From Paenibacillus sp. YYML68 (GTDB lineage Bacteria > Bacillota > Bacilli > Paenibacillales > NBRC-103111): a stretch of DNA of 64,000 nt. The notes beneath the pieces are model-generated. The model was not told the origin of the DNA, did no database searches, and saw only the letters and a program-made list of their open reading frames with translations. The stretch spans positions 3,202,501 to 3,266,500 of the forward strand of contig NZ_BQYI01000001.1 in NCBI RefSeq assembly GCF_027923405.1. The letters are read 5' to 3'. Positions 9,461 to 20,031 of this stretch are shown piece by piece. Position 1 is the first letter of the stretch. Each line of letters begins with the position of its first letter. The translations under genes were made by a program, and so were the position numbers.

Positions 9461-10744
9461 CTACGCCTCGTATACAACCTTGCCGTCGACCATCGTCATC
9501 GTCGGCCAGCCCTTCAGCTGCCAGCCGATGAACGGCGTGTTGCGACTCTTCGAGGCGAACGTTGCCGGATCGACCGGCTGCTCCGTCTCGAGATCAATCA
9601 GAGTCAAGTCCGCGGGCTTGCCTTCCTCTAGCGTGCCCCAAGGCAGGCCGAATACTTGAGCCGGAACCTTCGTCATGCGGTCAACGAGGAACTCCAGCGT
9701 CCACTGGCCTGTTGCGACGAACTTCGTGTACAGCAGCGGGAACGCAGTCTCGAAGCCGAGGATACCGAATGGCGCAAGGTCAACGCCGCGTGCCTTCTCC
9801 TCTTCGCTGTGCGGCGCATGGTCGGTGACGATCATGTCGATCGTACCGTCGAGCAGCCCCTCGATGCAGGCTTGTACGTCGCGCGGTGTGCGGAGTGGCG
9901 GGTTCATTTTCCAATTCGCATCCATGCCTGGGATGTCCTCGTCAGACAGCACCAGATGGTGCGGACATACCTCAGCGGTCACCTTGATGCCGAACTGCTT
10001 CGCGTGGCGGATCAAGCGTACCGACTGCTCCGTGCTGACGTGGCACACGTGGTAGTGGACGCCCGTCGCCTCTGCGAGCAGCACGTCGCGGCCGACGTGG
10101 ATCGCCTCCGACTCGTTCGGGATGCCCTTCAAGCCGTGCTTGCGTGTGAACTCCCCTTCGGAAAAGGCGCGTCCCTCCACAAGCGTGTTGTCCTCGCAGT
10201 GCGCGATGATCGGCATGCCGATCGAGGCCGCCTTCGCCATCGCATCCTTCATCATCTGCGCGCTCTGCACGCCGACGCCGTCGTCCGTGTAGCCGATGAC
10301 TCCCGCTTCCTTCAGCGCGTCGAAGTCGGTCAGCTCGCGGCCGAGCTCGTTCTTCGTGATGCAGCCGTAAGGCAGGACGCGCACGACGCCCTCGGTCTTC
10401 ACCTTGTCCAGCACGTACTGCACCGTCTCGACCGTGTCGATGACCGGTCTTGTGTTCGGCATGCAGGCGATCGTCGTGAAGCCGCCCTTCGCCGCCGAGC
10501 GGGTGCCGCTCGCGATCGTCTCCTTATGCTCGTACCCCGGCTCGCGCAGGTGAACGTGCATGTCAATCAAGCCCGGCGTCAGCAGCTTGCCCGCCGCGTC
10601 GATGACCGTGTGGCCGCTCGTATTCGGCTGTCCATCCTGTCCGCGCACGATGCGCGCCACCTGATCCCCCTCGACCAGCACGTGGCATGCTTCCAGCTCA
10701 TTGCCAGCGCTCACGGCGCAGGCGTTCGTAATCCAGATTCCCAT
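9461..10744 (-). CDS. pyrC: dihydroorotase
   Basis: Cyclises carbamoyl aspartate to dihydroorotate. It is a class I dihydroorotase of the amidohydrolase superfamily. It has the metal-binding DMHVHLREPGYEHKE motif near residue 55, further histidines in IAHCEDN and VCHVSTEQS, and the IVTDHAPHSEEEK segment with the catalytic Asp. I choose ATG 10744 (MGIWITN). The ATG four codons upstream overlaps the ribosome binding site GGAGG, which is 5 bases before the chosen start. This gives 427 residues. It sits between pyrB and carA in the operon. Confidence 0.95.
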   Translation of the reverse strand: MGIWITNACAVSAGNELEACHVLVEGDQVARIVRGQDGQPNTSGHTVIDAAGKLLTPGLIDMHVHLREPGYEHKETIASGTRSAAKGGFTTIACMPNTRPVIDTVETVQYVLDKVKTEGVVRVLPYGCITKNELGRELTDFDALKEAGVIGYTDDGVGVQSAQMMKDAMAKAASIGMPIIAHCEDNTLVEGRAFSEGEFTRKHGLKGIPNESEAIHVGRDVLLAEATGVHYHVCHVSTEQSVRLIRHAKQFGIKVTAEVCPHHLVLSDEDIPGMDANWKMNPPLRTPRDVQACIEGLLDGTIDMIVTDHAPHSEEEKARGVDLAPFGILGFETAFPLLYTKFVATGQWTLEFLVDRMTKVPAQVFGLPWGTLEEGKPADLTLIDLETEQPVDPATFASKSRNTPFIGWQLKGWPTMTMVDGKVVYEA

Positions 10745-10833
10745 AATGACCTCCATGTTCCGTAATATACCGCTTACCGCAGCTTCACTTACCAGCTCGG
10801 CAGCTAGACGATGAACCCGACAATCGACTTATG

Positions 10834-12530
<1,697 letters not shown>

Positions 12531-12538
12531 TTATCAGC

Positions 12539-12567
12539 ATTATCCCACGTTCGACACATGTTGTCAA
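12539..12567 (-). promoter_or_regulatory. sigma-A promoter of the pyr operon
   Basis: TTGACA (12562-12567) and GATAAT (12539-12544) are separated by 17 bases on the minus strand. Transcription would begin near 12532, just before the PyrR-binding leader. Confidence 0.85.
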
Positions 12568-12595
12568 TACGTGGCGAGCAAGATTGAGGCAAACA

Positions 12596-12625
12596 TTGCT
12601 AGTGCCTGTTCAGATATGCTATAAA
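12596..12625 (+). promoter_or_regulatory. candidate promoter for dapH
   Basis: TTGCTA (12596-12601) and TATAAA (12620-12625) are 18 bases apart, about 60 bases before the dapH start. The site is divergent from the pyr promoter and very close to it. Confidence 0.45.
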
Positions 12626-12685
12626 TGTTGTAGCTTGTCCATGCGCATGCATGTGTCTATTTTACATAAGGAGTGAATGATTAAG

Positions 12686-13399
12686 ATGTCTATCGAAATG
12701 AACACAGAAGAAGTTATTAACCTGATCAAGACGAGCAAGAAAAAAACACCAGTGAAAGTATACGTAAAGGGTGACCTCGAGTCGATCACGTTCGCTGAAG
12801 GCATCCAGGCATTCGTATCTGGCAAGAGCGGCGTGCTGTTCGGCGAGTGGACGGACATCAAGGCTGTGCTCGACGAGAACAGCGCGAAGATCGAGGATTA
12901 TGTCGTAGAGAACGACCGCCGCAACTCGGCAATTCCGCTCTTGGACCTGAAGAATATCAATGCACGCATCGAGCCGGGCGCAGTCATCCGTGAGATGGTC
13001 GGCATCGGCAACAACGCGATCATCATGATGGGCGCAGTGATCAACATCGGCGCTTCCATCGGCGAAGGCACGATGATCGATATGGGCGTAGTCATCGGCG
13101 GTCGCGTGAAGGTAGGTAACATGTGCCACATCGGCGCAGGCTCCGTCCTTGCAGGCGTCATCGAGCCGCCTAGCGCACAGCCGGTCGTCATCGAGGATGA
13201 CGTGCTCGTAGGCGCTAACGCGGTCATCCTTGAAGGCGTACGCGTCGGCAAGGGCTCTGTTGTAGCTGCAGGCGCTGTCGTAGTGGAAGACGTGCCTGAG
13301 TACAGCGTCGTCGCAGGTACACCTGCACGCGTCATCAAGAAGGTAGACGACAAGACGAAGTCGAAGACCGAAATTTTGAAGGATCTGCGCACACTGTAA
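12686..13399 (+). CDS. dapH: tetrahydrodipicolinate N-acetyltransferase
   Basis: Transfers acetyl from acetyl-CoA to tetrahydrodipicolinate, opening the acetylase branch of diaminopimelate and lysine synthesis. The protein reads very like Bacillus Dap[11 protein letters not shown], an [16 protein letters not shown] block, then a left-handed beta-helix of hexapeptide repeats ([21 protein letters not shown]) with [19 protein letters not shown] favour ATG 12686. The ATG at 12677 leaves only three bases after AAGGAG. A strong terminator follows the stop. The product should be passed to PatA (at 18.9-20.0 kb) and then to the deacetylase encoded next door. Confidence 0.95.
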   Translation: MSIEMNTEEVINLIKTSKKKTPVKVYVKGDLESITFAEGIQAFVSGKSGVLFGEWTDIKAVLDENSAKIEDYVVENDRRNSAIPLLDLKNINARIEPGAVIREMVGIGNNAIIMMGAVINIGASIGEGTMIDMGVVIGGRVKVGNMCHIGAGSVLAGVIEPPSAQPVVIEDDVLVGANAVILEGVRVGKGSVVAAGAVVVEDVPEYSVVAGTPARVIKKVDDKTKSKTEILKDLRTL

Positions 13400-13407
13400 T
13401 GCGCATG

Positions 13408-13438
13408 AAGCTCGGCGCTGACGGCGCCGAGCTTTTTT
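13408..13438 (+). terminator. dapH terminator
   Basis: AAGCTCGGCGC-TGAC-GGCGCCGAGCTT forms a long GC-rich stem followed by seven T, nine bases past the dapH stop. It separates dapH from the deacetylase gene, so the latter depends on readthrough or its own promoter. Confidence 0.88.
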
Positions 13439-13494
13439 TCACAATTCATAGTGGATTATTCGTATTGTATTGTACAAAGGAGACGTTGAACCGT

Positions 13495-14679
13495 ATGGCA
13501 TCTCATATTCCCTCATCTGCTAAGGGCGCTCAAGGCGAGGAGGCTGTAAGCCCGTTCGTCCAGCTGCGCCGCGAGCTGCATCGCATCCCGGAGCCGGGCT
13601 TCGCCGAATTCAAGACGCAGCAGCATCTGCTCGACTACATCTCACGCTTGCCGCAGGAGCGGCTGGAGGTTCGTACGTGGCGCACGGGCATTCTGGTGAA
13701 TGTGCGCGGTACAGCACCGCAGCGGCGGTACGGCTACCGGGCCGACATGGACGGCCTGCCGATTCCTGAGGATACCGGCTATCCGTTCCGCTCCGAGCAC
13801 GAAGGATTCATGCACGCCTGCGGCCATGATCTGCATATGGCGATCGGGCTCGGCATTTTGTCGCACTTCGCGGCGAATCCGATTCGCGACGATCTTACAT
13901 TTATTTTCCAGCCGGCTGAGGAAGGTCCTGGTGGTGCGGAGCCGATGCTCGCGAGCGAGGAGCTGCAGGACTGGATCCCTGACGAAATATTCGGGCTGCA
14001 CATCGCCCCGGAATATCCGGTCGGTACGATTGCGGTGAAGCCGGGCATCTTGTTCGCCAACACGTCGGAGCTGTTCATCGACCTGATCGGCAAGGGAGGC
14101 CACGCCGCCTTCCCGCACAAGGCGAACGACATGGTCATCGCCGCATGCCAGCTCGTCGGACAGCTGCAGACGATCATCTCCCGCAACGTGAACCCGCTCG
14201 ACTCCGCCGTCATTACAATCGGTAAAATTACTGGCGGCACGAAGCAGAACATTATCGCCGAGCGCGCCCGTCTCGAGGGCACGATCCGTACGCTGTCCGC
14301 CGAGACGATGACGCTCGTGAAGTCGCGAATTGAAGCGCTGCTCGCGGGGATGGAGACCGCCTTCGACTGCAGGACGGTGCTCGACTACGGCTCGAACTAC
14401 CGTCAAGTGTACAACAACGCTGAGCTGACCGAGGCATTCATGCGCTGGCTGGACGAGACGCAGCAGCCGCACGGCGTCCGTCTGCACGAGTGCACCGAAG
14501 CGATGACCGGCGAGGACTTCGGCTATTTCCTCGAGGCAATCCCCGGCTTCATGTTTTGGCTCGGCGTCAACACGCCGTACGGCCTGCACCATGCGAAGCT
14601 CGAGCCCGACGAGGACGCAATCGAGACGGCGATCGGCGTCATGACGCGCTACTTGACGTGGAGGTCGGAGCAGGGGTAG
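13495..14679 (+). CDS. N-acetyl-diaminopimelate deacetylase (M20 family)
   Basis: Removes the acetyl group from N-acetyl-LL-diaminopimelate, the third step of the acetylase branch. It is an M20-type amidohydrolase: [18 protein letters not shown] at the N terminus, the ACGHDLHMA metal motif, [27 protein letters not shown], and [13 protein letters not shown] with [10 protein letters not shown] at the C terminus. The start at ATG 13495 (MASHIPS) follows AAAGGAG at 13476-13482. The longer frame runs back into the dapH terminator and is rejected. Length 394 residues. It is the likely counterpart of Bacillus YkuR, which also lies next to dapH. The adjacency fixes the substrate better than the sequence alone, since M20 aminoacylases look alike. 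Confidence 0.88.
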   Translation: MASHIPSSAKGAQGEEAVSPFVQLRRELHRIPEPGFAEFKTQQHLLDYISRLPQERLEVRTWRTGILVNVRGTAPQRRYGYRADMDGLPIPEDTGYPFRSEHEGFMHACGHDLHMAIGLGILSHFAANPIRDDLTFIFQPAEEGPGGAEPMLASEELQDWIPDEIFGLHIAPEYPVGTIAVKPGILFANTSELFIDLIGKGGHAAFPHKANDMVIAACQLVGQLQTIISRNVNPLDSAVITIGKITGGTKQNIIAERARLEGTIRTLSAETMTLVKSRIEALLAGMETAFDCRTVLDYGSNYRQVYNNAELTEAFMRWLDETQQPHGVRLHECTEAMTGEDFGYFLEAIPGFMFWLGVNTPYGLHHAKLEPDEDAIETAIGVMTRYLTWRSEQG

Positions 14680-15138
14680 TTAGGATGGCAAGTCGAACAC
14701 TTCGATCTCCTGATCAAATTGGTGAACATGTAACTTTCTGCTTTGTGTTTGACCCTGACTTTCATAGCCTATCGTAAGGATGAATTCTGGGTTCGCTCTG
14801 CTAATTTCGATGTCCTGCACAATAATTGTACTGTAATCGACTAGGGCATACTCCTTTATCAGCCTACGAATATCACTGCTTTTCGCGTAAGGCGCGAGCT
14901 CTTTAATTCTCGATTCATCGCCGTCTTTCATCGCTTGCAAGTATGAAATGAATAACCCTATGGCATCCTCCGGGATGCCTTCTTGCGTTAGCTCTGAATG
15001 GATATCATGGTATACGGTGTTGCTCTCCATGAGCTGGGTGACTGAATAGGTCGGTTCGGACTGAAGATTTAAATAAACGAATGTGCCAATCGCAATGAAG
15101 GCTAGAGCTGCAGCGATCATGGCAGAGATTTTTTTCAA
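14680..15138 (-). CDS. membrane-anchored protein of unknown function
   Basis: A 152-residue protein with one N-terminal membrane helix (about residues 5-23) and a soluble outer domain rich in acidic residues and helices (HDIHSELTQEGIPEDAIGLF, DGDESRIKELAPYAKSSD), ending in beta strands. There is no lipobox cysteine, so the helix is an anchor or an uncleaved signal. It starts with TTG, with AAGGAGGGAG 8 bases before. Its stop directly abuts the stop of the deacetylase gene on the other strand. The family was not recognised. Confidence 0.6.
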   Translation of the reverse strand: MKKISAMIAAALAFIAIGTFVYLNLQSEPTYSVTQLMESNTVYHDIHSELTQEGIPEDAIGLFISYLQAMKDGDESRIKELAPYAKSSDIRRLIKEYALVDYSTIIVQDIEISRANPEFILTIGYESQGQTQSRKLHVHQFDQEIEVFDLPS

Positions 15139-15246
15139 ATTCTACTCCCTCCTTAGAAAACAATCATGGCTTCCTCGCCACATCCCCGATATGAAAGTTG
15201 GGTTTAGCGTGGCTGCCTAGTCCCCATACTGAGTAATACTGCGATT

Positions 15247-15425
15247 GGACAGAAATACGTGGCTCTTTTTGGTGGTTCGACCCTGTCTAGAAAACTGTGA
15301 GCATTCGTTATGTGAGCAACCCCGTGCTGGCTTCGGTACAAGAAGACCGAATGACCGCGGACAGAAAAATGGAGACTTCTAACGAATGCGCCAATCGTCA
15401 GTATCATTCGATTGGAGGTAGTTAA
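15247..15425 (+). ncRNA. candidate IS110 bridge RNA region
   Basis: The non-coding stretch before the transposase contains nested and serial inverted repeats. GACAG (15248-15252) pairs with CTGTC (15283-15287). GCATTCGTTA (15301-15310) pairs perfectly with TAACGAATGC (15380-15389). Inside it TTCGGT (15332-15337) pairs with ACCGAA (15346-15351). IS110-group elements are known to express a bridge RNA from this position that pairs with donor and target DNA. The assignment is by position and structure only. Confidence 0.45.
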
Positions 15426-16582
15426 ATGGAGATGTTAATTGCTCGGTGTGCCGGACTGGATGTGCATCAAGAAACCATTGTAGCTTGTGTCTTGACTGGC
15501 GAAGCGGATGAAGCACCACGCGCTGAAACACGCACTTTCCCTACGATGACTCGTGATTTGTTCTCCTTGATGACATGGCTCGAGTCCGAAGGTGTGACGC
15601 ATATTGCCATGGAGAGTACAGGGATCTACTGGAAACCAGTGTACAACATATTGGAAGGGTACTTCGACATCGCCCTTGCCAATGCACAACGGATTAAGAA
15701 TGTTCCTGGACGCAAAACGGATGTCAGCGATGCGGAGTGGATCGCTAAACTCTTGCGCGTAGGATTAATCGAGAAGAGCTTCGTGCCTACCGAGGATCTC
15801 CGAGAACTACGTGATTTAACACGTTTACGTAAGAAACGGGTTGGAAACTTGACCGCAGAGAAAAACCGCATTCAAAAAATGCTGGAAGCCTCCAACATCA
15901 AGTTGGGAACGGTTATTTCAGATGTGTTCGGCGTATCCGGACGCAATTTGCTGGAACGACTGGTCATGCAGGGCTACGTCGATCCGGATGATATTGAAGC
16001 CCGAGTACATGGCAACGTAAAACGTAATGTCGCTCGGGTGGCCGAGTCGCTCTTCGGAACGTTAAACAAGCACCAAATCTTGATGATTCGCAATTGCTGG
16101 GAGCATATTACCTTCCTCGAGCAATCCATCGCGTTGCTGGATGCAGAAATTGAGGTGCATCTTCAGTCCTATCAGGAAGCCTATCAGTTGATTCAAACGA
16201 TTCCGGGCATAAGTGAGATTACCGCCGCAGCGATCATTGCCGAAATCGGAGTCGATATGGATCAGTTCCCAACGGCTGATCATCTCGCGTCCTGGGCAGG
16301 TGTGGCTCCGGGTAACCATGAGAGCGCGGGTAAAAAAAAAGTACACGAACACGTAAGGGCAATCCGCATGTGAAAACAGCTTTATGTGAAGCCGCTTGGG
16401 CAGCAACGAAGTGCCGAAAATCACAGTTGTCGGTTCGATTTTGGAAAATAGCTGCACGCCGTGGGAAGAACAAAGCCATTATTGCTCTAGCTCACAAAAT
16501 GCTCACGATCATCTACATGATGTTAAAGACGAAGTCGACTTATATCGAAGGTGGACCTCCTGTCTCAAAACCTGTAGCTTAA
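15426..16582 (+). CDS. IS110-family transposase, C-terminus in the -1 frame
   Basis: A DEDD-type recombinase. The first frame (15426-16373) holds the RuvC-like domain with D12 (GLDVHQET), E63 (AMESTGIYW) and D99/D102 (GRKTDVSDAEW). A coiled-coil region and the TIPGISEITAAAI segment follow, then SWAGVAPGNHESAGKKK, whose Ser (about 300) is the likely nucleophile. After nine A (16333-16341) this frame reads only ten more codons. The -1 frame continues as STRTRKGNPHVKTALCEAAWAA up to 16582, which is the normal family C-terminus. A fused product would be about 385 residues. The A9 run with an in-frame A-AAA-AAA heptamer could permit ribosomal or transcriptional slippage; otherwise the gene is a pseudogene. 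The start follows GGAGG. Confidence 0.8.
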
Positions 16583-16737
16583 CAGTCTAGCCTATTTTAA
16601 GACTGATTATACATCACATCTCAAAAACGATGTGCCGGGCATCCTATTGCTATTTTTCAACTTTCTTCCAGAAAAAACGCTATTTCTTAAAGCAACTTCG
16701 ACGTTCTAATGACACTGCTTTCAATAATCCTTTCACA

Positions 16738-16776
16738 GAAAAAAATAAAAGTACGGAGGAGACTACTCCTCCATAC
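16738..16776 (-). terminator. terminator of the NlpC/P60-like gene
   Basis: On the minus strand GTATGGAGGAG-TAGT-CTCCTCCGTAC is followed by TTTTATTTTTTT. It lies just after the stop at 16785. The rest of 16583-16737, on the IS side, shows no gene. Confidence 0.85.
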
Positions 16777-16784
16777 AAGTATAA

Positions 16785-18419
16785 TTAATCCGTAATGTTA
16801 TTGTAACGTATTGGAACAAAATCATTAGTTGTACCGAGCCAGTACCATGTTCGTGAGTGTGAGCCTACACGCTGATCGTCAGTTGAAGATTCGTACGTAT
16901 TAATTCCGTTGCTAGTGTCTGATTTGTATAACAACGTATGAAATCCTGCATCATTCAAAGCATCCATCGGCTTAAGATTAGATACTGTGATGTTGCTTGC
17001 GATATTACCAAGAGTAGTAGTTCCATATTTTTGATCTGTGCGGTGCCAAGCTAATCCCACGAATCCTGAACAATCCAATCCGGTGACTTCATTAACACCA
17101 TATCCATTCGTATCAATGTCGCCGGTTTGATATCCTCTACTCTGATAGTAACCAAAACTCTCACGTGAACCAGTTCCCTCGTCGTGTCCGTCCCCACCTC
17201 CCCACTTGTATGGGATACCCCAGTAACTATCACCTGTCTTTTTTCCAGAATATATTGTCGGTAACTTCGTTCCCGATAATTGTTTCAAGTTTCCGTCAAC
17301 AAAAGTAATATGATAACTTAGCATCTTATCTACACGATCTTGAACTTGCGCTCTGGTGATACTTCCATTCTCACTCAAAATCGATACTCTGGAGCCCTTT
17401 GTTTTCTTTATCTGTTCATTGTTTTCAGACGTATATAATTCGACCCTGTCTTTTAAGGTTTTTGTAAATTTTTTCCCTGGCTTTAGTTCATATATTTTTA
17501 GTGCTTCTTTATCTGTTGACAGTAGGTAGATTTTATTATTATCTACACGTATCAAATGTCTAGGCGCCATTGTCATTTTTTCAAGAGGAATTCGTACTGC
17601 TCCTAAGACCTCTCCTTTCTTATTAACTACATAAACGTGAGTTTCTGCCATTACTTTCGGTATATCCGCCGCTACTTCGGTTTTTGTAAAAATGATTTGG
17701 TTCTCACGAACGTCATTAACTGTTAAACCACCGAACATTTCCTCATAGTCAACTTTAAAATCTACGAACTCCTTCTTACTTTTGTTATCAACAATTATTT
17801 TCCCTGTTTTACGATCATTCCTGATTTGAGAGATTTCAACGTCGTTGTGCTCTAATTTCTTTGTTGAAACAGAAACCTCACCAGTAGTTAATATAACTGA
17901 AAGATCTTGAGACTGATTTACAATGATCTGCTTTTGTGTATTCATTTCCAAACCATTTGGATCGCTCAAAATTTCAGGTATGTTATATTCTGTCAATAAC
18001 TCTCCGTTCTTTGACAACTCGGACACTTTTCGAAGAAGAGAATCAAGAACATATATCTTTTGATTATCTGAAACATATATATCCTCATAATATCCCGAAG
18101 TATTGAGCTGAATGCTATTCGAATTATTTTGTTTATCAACAACTAGTATTTTTTTGTTAGCATTATCCAATATATAGTAATTATTGTTTTGCACGAAAAA
18201 GCTTGTTGCAGTAGTTCCTATTCTGCCTTCTGTTCCATGCTCAATTAAACCAACCTTGGACTTGTCTGACCCATAATCAACCGACATAACAACACTTAAA
18301 TCCTCTAGATTGTTTACTGAGATGTCTGAACCTTCTGCATAAGCCTGATTCAAAGCGACCACTGAGAATACTAATGAAACTGACAAGGTTAGCAATTGTT
18401 TTTTCAATCCAGATAACAC
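16785..18419 (-). CDS. secreted NlpC/P60-like protein with N-terminal propeller
   Basis: A 544-residue secreted protein: a signal peptide ends near NQAYAEG. Residues of about 35-330 form repeated beta units (YYILDNANKKILVV, KIYVLDSLLRKVSEL, KIYLLSTDKEALKIY), like an NHL or other propeller. A C-terminal NlpC/P60-type domain has GIPYKWGGGDG, the catalytic-Cys motif GLDCSGFVGLAWHRTD (Cys near 450) and a candidate His in DAGFHTLLY (near 494). Such domains cut peptidoglycan stem peptides or related amide bonds. The propeller-plus-hydrolase arrangement is unusual. I place the start at GTG 18419, 8 bases after AGGAGG; a TTG at 18425 is too close. The AT-rich gene differs strongly from its GC-rich neighbours, suggesting acquisition. 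TTGTTT-N17-TATTAT upstream may be its promoter. Confidence 0.7.
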   Translation of the reverse strand: MLSGLKKQLLTLSVSLVFSVVALNQAYAEGSDISVNNLEDLSVVMSVDYGSDKSKVGLIEHGTEGRIGTTATSFFVQNNNYYILDNANKKILVVDKQNNSNSIQLNTSGYYEDIYVSDNQKIYVLDSLLRKVSELSKNGELLTEYNIPEILSDPNGLEMNTQKQIIVNQSQDLSVILTTGEVSVSTKKLEHNDVEISQIRNDRKTGKIIVDNKSKKEFVDFKVDYEEMFGGLTVNDVRENQIIFTKTEVAADIPKVMAETHVYVVNKKGEVLGAVRIPLEKMTMAPRHLIRVDNNKIYLLSTDKEALKIYELKPGKKFTKTLKDRVELYTSENNEQIKKTKGSRVSILSENGSITRAQVQDRVDKMLSYHITFVDGNLKQLSGTKLPTIYSGKKTGDSYWGIPYKWGGGDGHDEGTGSRESFGYYQSRGYQTGDIDTNGYGVNEVTGLDCSGFVGLAWHRTDQKYGTTTLGNIASNITVSNLKPMDALNDAGFHTLLYKSDTSNGINTYESSTDDQRVGSHSRTWYWLGTTNDFVPIRYNNITD

Positions 18420-18425
18420 CTTCAA

Positions 18426-18772
18426 TTCCTCCTAGTTAGCATTTTTTACTTCTTCTGTATAATATACTAGATTAATCAAAAAAACAACATATGATTTGTA
18501 AATTATGTATTTTATTCTGTAAGTATGGCTCTGTAAACAGGCCTTTTGAATAACCAAAGCGAGAATCGAATGAGGTCAACCCATCAAGTTGAGTACACAT
18601 AACCCAATGCCTTACACCCGAGAACGATAGTTCCGATATTCAAGCCATTTTCTCCGACCTATTTCTTAGCAGCGTCGCAGCAATCGAGGTCAAGCAAATC
18701 GTTTAATTCATGCGTAGACTAAGTATGTGAAGAACCAGTCACTTCACCCACCGCCAATTTTCTCAACAAAAC
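18426..18772. other. gene-free spacer upstream of the AT-rich island gene
   Basis: About 350 bases with no convincing reading frame. The first 80 bases are AT-rich and hold the likely promoter of the NlpC/P60-like gene. The remainder shows no clear inverted repeat, RNA motif or IS end and may be decayed mobile DNA. Confidence 0.4.
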
Positions 18773-18825
18773 AGAAAAAAGCTCCCTCAAGGACAGTCAA
18801 CCGACCATCCAAGAAGAAGCTTCCC
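18773..18825 (-). terminator. patA terminator
   Basis: On the minus strand AAGCTTCTTCTTGGA pairs imperfectly with TCCTTGAGGGAGCTT and a T6 run follows. It lies about 25 bases after the patA stop. Confidence 0.6.
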
Positions 18826-18850
18826 TTATTTACCTTCACTTCCATCCCAC

Positions 18851-20014
18851 TTACCCCAAGCTCTTCACAAACGACTCCAGCCGCTCCATGCCCGTCTCCA
18901 GCACATCCATCCCGTACGCATAGGACAGACGAATGTACCCTTCGCCGTAGCTCGAGAACGCATCGCCAGGCACGACTGCGACCTTCTGCTCCTCGAGCAG
19001 ACGCATCGTGAATTGCATCGACGACAGCCCGAACCGTTCAATCGACGGGAATAAGTAGAACGCGCCCTCCGGCTTCACCAGCTCGAAGCCCATTCCAGTC
19101 AGCCGATCGTAGACGTAATCGCGGCGCTTCCGGTATTCCTGCTTCATCGGCTCCGCGTCGTCGATCCCTGCGGTCAGCGCCTCGATAGCCGCATACTGGC
19201 TGATCGAGCTGGCGCATGTTACGTTGTACTGGTGCACCTTCACCATATGCTGACTCAAGTACGCAGGCGCCAGCGTGTAGCCGATGCGCCAGCCGGTCAT
19301 CGAATGGGACTTGGACAAGCCATTGATTACGATCGTCTTGTCCCGCATTCCCGGCAGCGCAGCGAACGAGCGGTGCGGCGCATCGTAGATGAGCTCGCTG
19401 TAGATCTCGTCCGAGATGACGAATAGCTCGCGTCCGTCCAGCAGCTGCGCCAGCTCCTGCTGCTCGCGCTCCGTCAGCACGCGACCCGTCGGATTGGACG
19501 GATAGCACAGGATGATGCAGCGCGTCTTCTCGGTCAAATGCGGAGCAAGCAGCTCAGCCGTCAGCTTGAAGCCGCTCTCTCTCGTATCGACATAGACCGG
19601 GACTCCGCCGCACAAGCGAACGAGCGGCTCGTAGCCGGGGTAGATCGGCCCCGGAATAATGACCTCGCTGCCCTCCGTTAGAATCGTCCGCAGCGTAATG
19701 TCGAGCGCCTCGCTCGCGCCAGTCGTTACAATGATTTCGTCCGCGGCGCTGTACGACAAGCCGTACTTGCTCTGCACGAAGCCTGCTATCGCCTGGCGCA
19801 GCTCCGGTAAGCCTGCGTTCGGTGTATAGGTCGTCCGCTGCTCGGCAATAGCCCGCTCCGCCGCGTGCATAATGTGCTCTGGCGTCGGGAAGTCCGGCTG
19901 TCCGATCGTCAGCGTGATCGCACCCTTGTACTGCGCGACCAGATTCGAAATTTTGCGGATACCGGATATTTGAATATCCTTCACCCGCGGGTTCACCAGC
20001 TTTTCCAGCTCCAT
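18851..20014 (-). CDS. patA: N-acetyl-LL-diaminopimelate aminotransferase (PatA-like)
   Basis: A class I/II PLP aminotransferase matching Bacillus PatA throughout: ISGIRKISNLVAQ, LTIGQPDFPTPEH, YTPNAGLPELRQA, PGPIYPGYEP, YPSNPTGRVLTE, ISDEIYSELIYD, the PLP-lysine segment INGLSKSHSMTGWRIGYT, and VKVHQYNVTCASSISQ. In the acetylase lysine route it forms N-acetyl-LL-diaminopimelate, acting between DapH and the deacetylase encoded at 12.7-14.7 kb. I favour ATG 20014, which aligns best with the family; TTG 20018-20020 is an alternative, and the ribosome binding site is weak. It faces the other two genes across an AT-rich island, whereas in Bacillus the three lie close together. Confidence 0.9.
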   Translation of the reverse strand: MELEKLVNPRVKDIQISGIRKISNLVAQYKGAITLTIGQPDFPTPEHIMHAAERAIAEQRTTYTPNAGLPELRQAIAGFVQSKYGLSYSAADEIIVTTGASEALDITLRTILTEGSEVIIPGPIYPGYEPLVRLCGGVPVYVDTRESGFKLTAELLAPHLTEKTRCIILCYPSNPTGRVLTEREQQELAQLLDGRELFVISDEIYSELIYDAPHRSFAALPGMRDKTIVINGLSKSHSMTGWRIGYTLAPAYLSQHMVKVHQYNVTCASSISQYAAIEALTAGIDDAEPMKQEYRKRRDYVYDRLTGMGFELVKPEGAFYLFPSIERFGLSSMQFTMRLLEEQKVAVVPGDAFSSYGEGYIRLSYAYGMDVLETGMERLESFVKSLG

Positions 20015-20031
20015 ATTCAACCCGACTTTCT

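Larger units (their letters stand above)
15205..16620 (+). mobile_element. IS110-family insertion sequence (ends approximate)
   Basis: The element consists of a structured non-coding left part, a DEDD transposase and a short right flank. IS110 elements lack long terminal inverted repeats, so the ends cannot be fixed by eye and are given roughly. The element lies in an AT-richer island between the DAP deacetylase gene and patA. The transposase is split by a -1 frame change, so the copy may be dead or may use slippage. Confidence 0.6.

Noticed and set aside
13399..13494. Extended N-terminus of the DAP deacetylase
   Set aside because: The extra 32 codons run through the dapH terminator; ATG 13495 has a good upstream AAAGGAG and matches the family start.
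18727..19011. Short plus-strand frame rich in Pro, Ser and Arg
   Set aside because: It spans the patA terminator and the patA 3' end, has low-complexity content and no ribosome binding site.
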